Positions 62,790-64,000 of a stretch of 64,000 nt of DNA are shown here, piece after piece (position 1 is the first letter of the stretch; each line of letters begins with the position of its first letter). Source of the DNA: Mycolicibacterium sp. CBMA 247. GTDB lineage: Bacteria > Actinomycetota > Actinomycetes > Mycobacteriales > Mycobacteriaceae. The notes below the pieces were generated by a model. The model was not told the DNA's origin. It saw only the letters and a program-made list of their open reading frames with translations, and ran no database searches. The DNA lies in assembly GCF_009729095.1 (NCBI RefSeq), contig NZ_VTGX01000001.1:1054001-1118000 (forward strand), read 5' to 3'. The position numbers and the translations under genes are program-made.

Positions 62790-64000
62790 ATGGTGGATCG
62801 GACTTACGACACGCTGATCGTCGGCGCCGGATTCACCGGCATCGGCACTGCCATCAAGCTCATCGAAGCCGGCGTCGACGACTTCGTCATTCTGGACCGC
62901 TCGGACCGGGTCGGCGGGACGTGGCGCGACAACACCTATCCCGGTGCGGCATGCGATATCCCGTCGCTGCTGTACTCATTCTCGTTCGTCAAGAACCCGG
63001 ACTGGTCGAGGGCCTACTCCCCGGCCGGCGAGATCCGTCAACACATCGAGGACCTGGTCGACTCGTTCGACCTGCGTAGGCGCATTCAGTTCGGTATCGA
63101 GGTCAACGGCCTGTCGTTCGACGAGGACGATGGGGTCTGGACGGTGAAGGCCAATAGCCGCACGCACTTCCGGGCCAGGACCGTCGTGCTGGCCTCCGGT
63201 CCCCTACCGGACCATAAATGGCCCGATATCCGAGGGCTGGACACCTACCAGGGGCACAAGATCCACAGCGCCAACTGGGACCACGACTACGACTTCACCG
63301 GCAAGCGCGTCGCCGTCGTCGGCACCGGAGCCAGCGCCGTGCAGATCATCCCGGAGCTGGTGAAGACCGCGGGATTCGTCAAGGTGTTCCAGCGCACCCC
63401 GGGCTGGGTGATCCCACGGCTGGACATCGCCACCCCGCCGGCGGCGCGCACGTTGTTCACGAAAGTTCCTGCCGTACAACAGCTTGCCCGTCAGATCCTG
63501 TTCTGGGGTCACGAGGCCAGTGCCACAGCTTTGGTGTGGGACACTCCGCTGTCCGGTCTGGTTGCCCGTATCGGCAAGGCGCATCTGCGCCGTCAGGTTT
63601 CCGACCCGTGGCTGCGCAGGCAGCTGACCCCGGACTTCACCCCCGGCTGCAAGCGCATGCTGGTGTCCAGCGATTACTACCCGGCGCTGCAACGCGACAA
63701 CTGCAAGCTCATCGACTGGCCCATCGCCACGATGAGCCCGGTGGGTATCCGCACCAGCGACGGAATCGAACACCATCTCGATGCGATCCTGTTCGCCACC
63801 GGCTTCGACGTCCATCTCACCGGGCCGCCGTATCCGGTCACCGGTCTGGGTGGCCGGTCCCTGGCCGACGAGTGGAAAGGCGGGGCCCAGGCGTACAAGA
63901 GCATCAACGTCAACGGGTACCCGAACCTGTTCCTGATGACCGGACCCAACTCCGGACCGGGACACAACTCACTGCTCGTCTACGTCGAAGGCCAGATCGA
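62790..64000 (+). CDS. Flavin-containing (Baeyer-Villiger-type) monooxygenase, 3' end cut off by the window
   Basis: The first about 403 residues of a class B flavoprotein monooxygenase; the stop lies beyond 64000. The FAD Rossmann motif is IVGAGFTGIGTAIKLIEAG, RVGGTWRDNTYPGAACDIPS is the conserved BVMO/FMO block, the fingerprint FxGxxxHxxxW appears as YQGHKIHSANW, and the NADPH motif is VVGTGASAVQ. FATGFDVHLTG and MTGPNSGPGHNS are further conserved points. It starts one base after the diiron gene stop. It would insert one oxygen atom into a ketone or hydroxylate a substrate, with the SDR supplying the ketone. Confidence 0.88.
   Translation, partial: MVDRTYDTLIVGAGFTGIGTAIKLIEAGVDDFVILDRSDRVGGTWRDNTYPGAACDIPSLLYSFSFVKNPDWSRAYSPAGEIRQHIEDLVDSFDLRRRIQFGIEVNGLSFDEDDGVWTVKANSRTHFRARTVVLASGPLPDHKWPDIRGLDTYQGHKIHSANWDHDYDFTGKRVAVVGTGASAVQIIPELVKTAGFVKVFQRTPGWVIPRLDIATPPAARTLFTKVPAVQQLARQILFWGHEASATALVWDTPLSGLVARIGKAHLRRQVSDPWLRRQLTPDFTPGCKRMLVSSDYYPALQRDNCKLIDWPIATMSPVGIRTSDGIEHHLDAILFATGFDVHLTGPPYPVTGLGGRSLADEWKGGAQAYKSINVNGYPNLFLMTGPNSGPGHNSLLVYVEGQI

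Overview
The window is high-GC DNA with GTG starts, many 4-base start/stop overlaps, probable leaderless promoters and a gene order that follows the Mycobacterium tuberculosis Rv3335c-Rv3395c backbone in broken form. It comes from a mycobacterium, most likely a rapid grower (Mycolicibacterium-like): most marker genes (trpS, metY-metX, folD, the mfp operon, dnaE2, imuA'-imuB) have clear mycobacterial counterparts, and extra catabolic and membrane genes sit between them. No rRNA, tRNA, CRISPR array or intact insertion sequence was recognised.

Layout. 1-5.3 kb: SMR exporter, YihY/BrkB membrane protein, trpS, a MarR regulator divergent from a TIGR03086-type protein, exonuclease III and an alpha/beta hydrolase. 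5.3-11.4 kb: monomeric isocitrate dehydrogenase, then a methionine block (SAM-IV riboswitch leader, metY, metX, methyltransferase). 11.4-14.6 kb: a FAD monooxygenase with its TetR regulator, then a Phd-like antitoxin/zeta-like kinase pair. 14.6-22.4 kb: DUF3017 protein and folD, an Old Yellow Enzyme-type oxidoreductase, two membrane proteins and an Rv1747-type FHA-ABC exporter. 22.4-27.5 kb: the complete mfpA-E operon (gyrase-binding pentapeptide protein plus GTPase signalling module). 27.5-31 kb: trmL, a nitroreductase and two unknown genes.

31-40 kb is an accessory region. It holds a LysR regulator divergent from an allene-oxide-cyclase-barrel protein and a BBE-type flavin oxidase, an amidase, fragments of a 4-hydroxy-2-oxovalerate aldolase and of a short-chain dehydrogenase lying back to back, a second LysR gene, and a UbiD/PPOX/UbiX decarboxylase operon. 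Parts of it are visibly lower in GC than the flanks, and the broken genes point to rearrangement of a catabolic locus.

40-55 kb returns to backbone: dnaE2 with a perfect SOS box, an acyltransferase, a secreted protein, a USP/APC-permease pair, a MaoC dehydratase, a two-domain fatty acyl reductase, a nucleoside hydrolase and imuB-imuA' with a second SOS box. All three genes of the mycobacterial mutagenic translesion machinery are therefore within 15 kb.

55-60.9 kb is the most novel-looking block: a small lipoprotein, a sedolisin (S53) protease and two tandem paralogous multi-spanning proteins with two zinc ribbons, a PrsW-like membrane core that seems to have lost its catalytic residues, and an external C-terminal domain. 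The window ends in a short-chain dehydrogenase / ferritin-like diiron protein / Baeyer-Villiger-type monooxygenase operon, preceded by a dyad and a tandem 13-mer; the last gene runs off the end.
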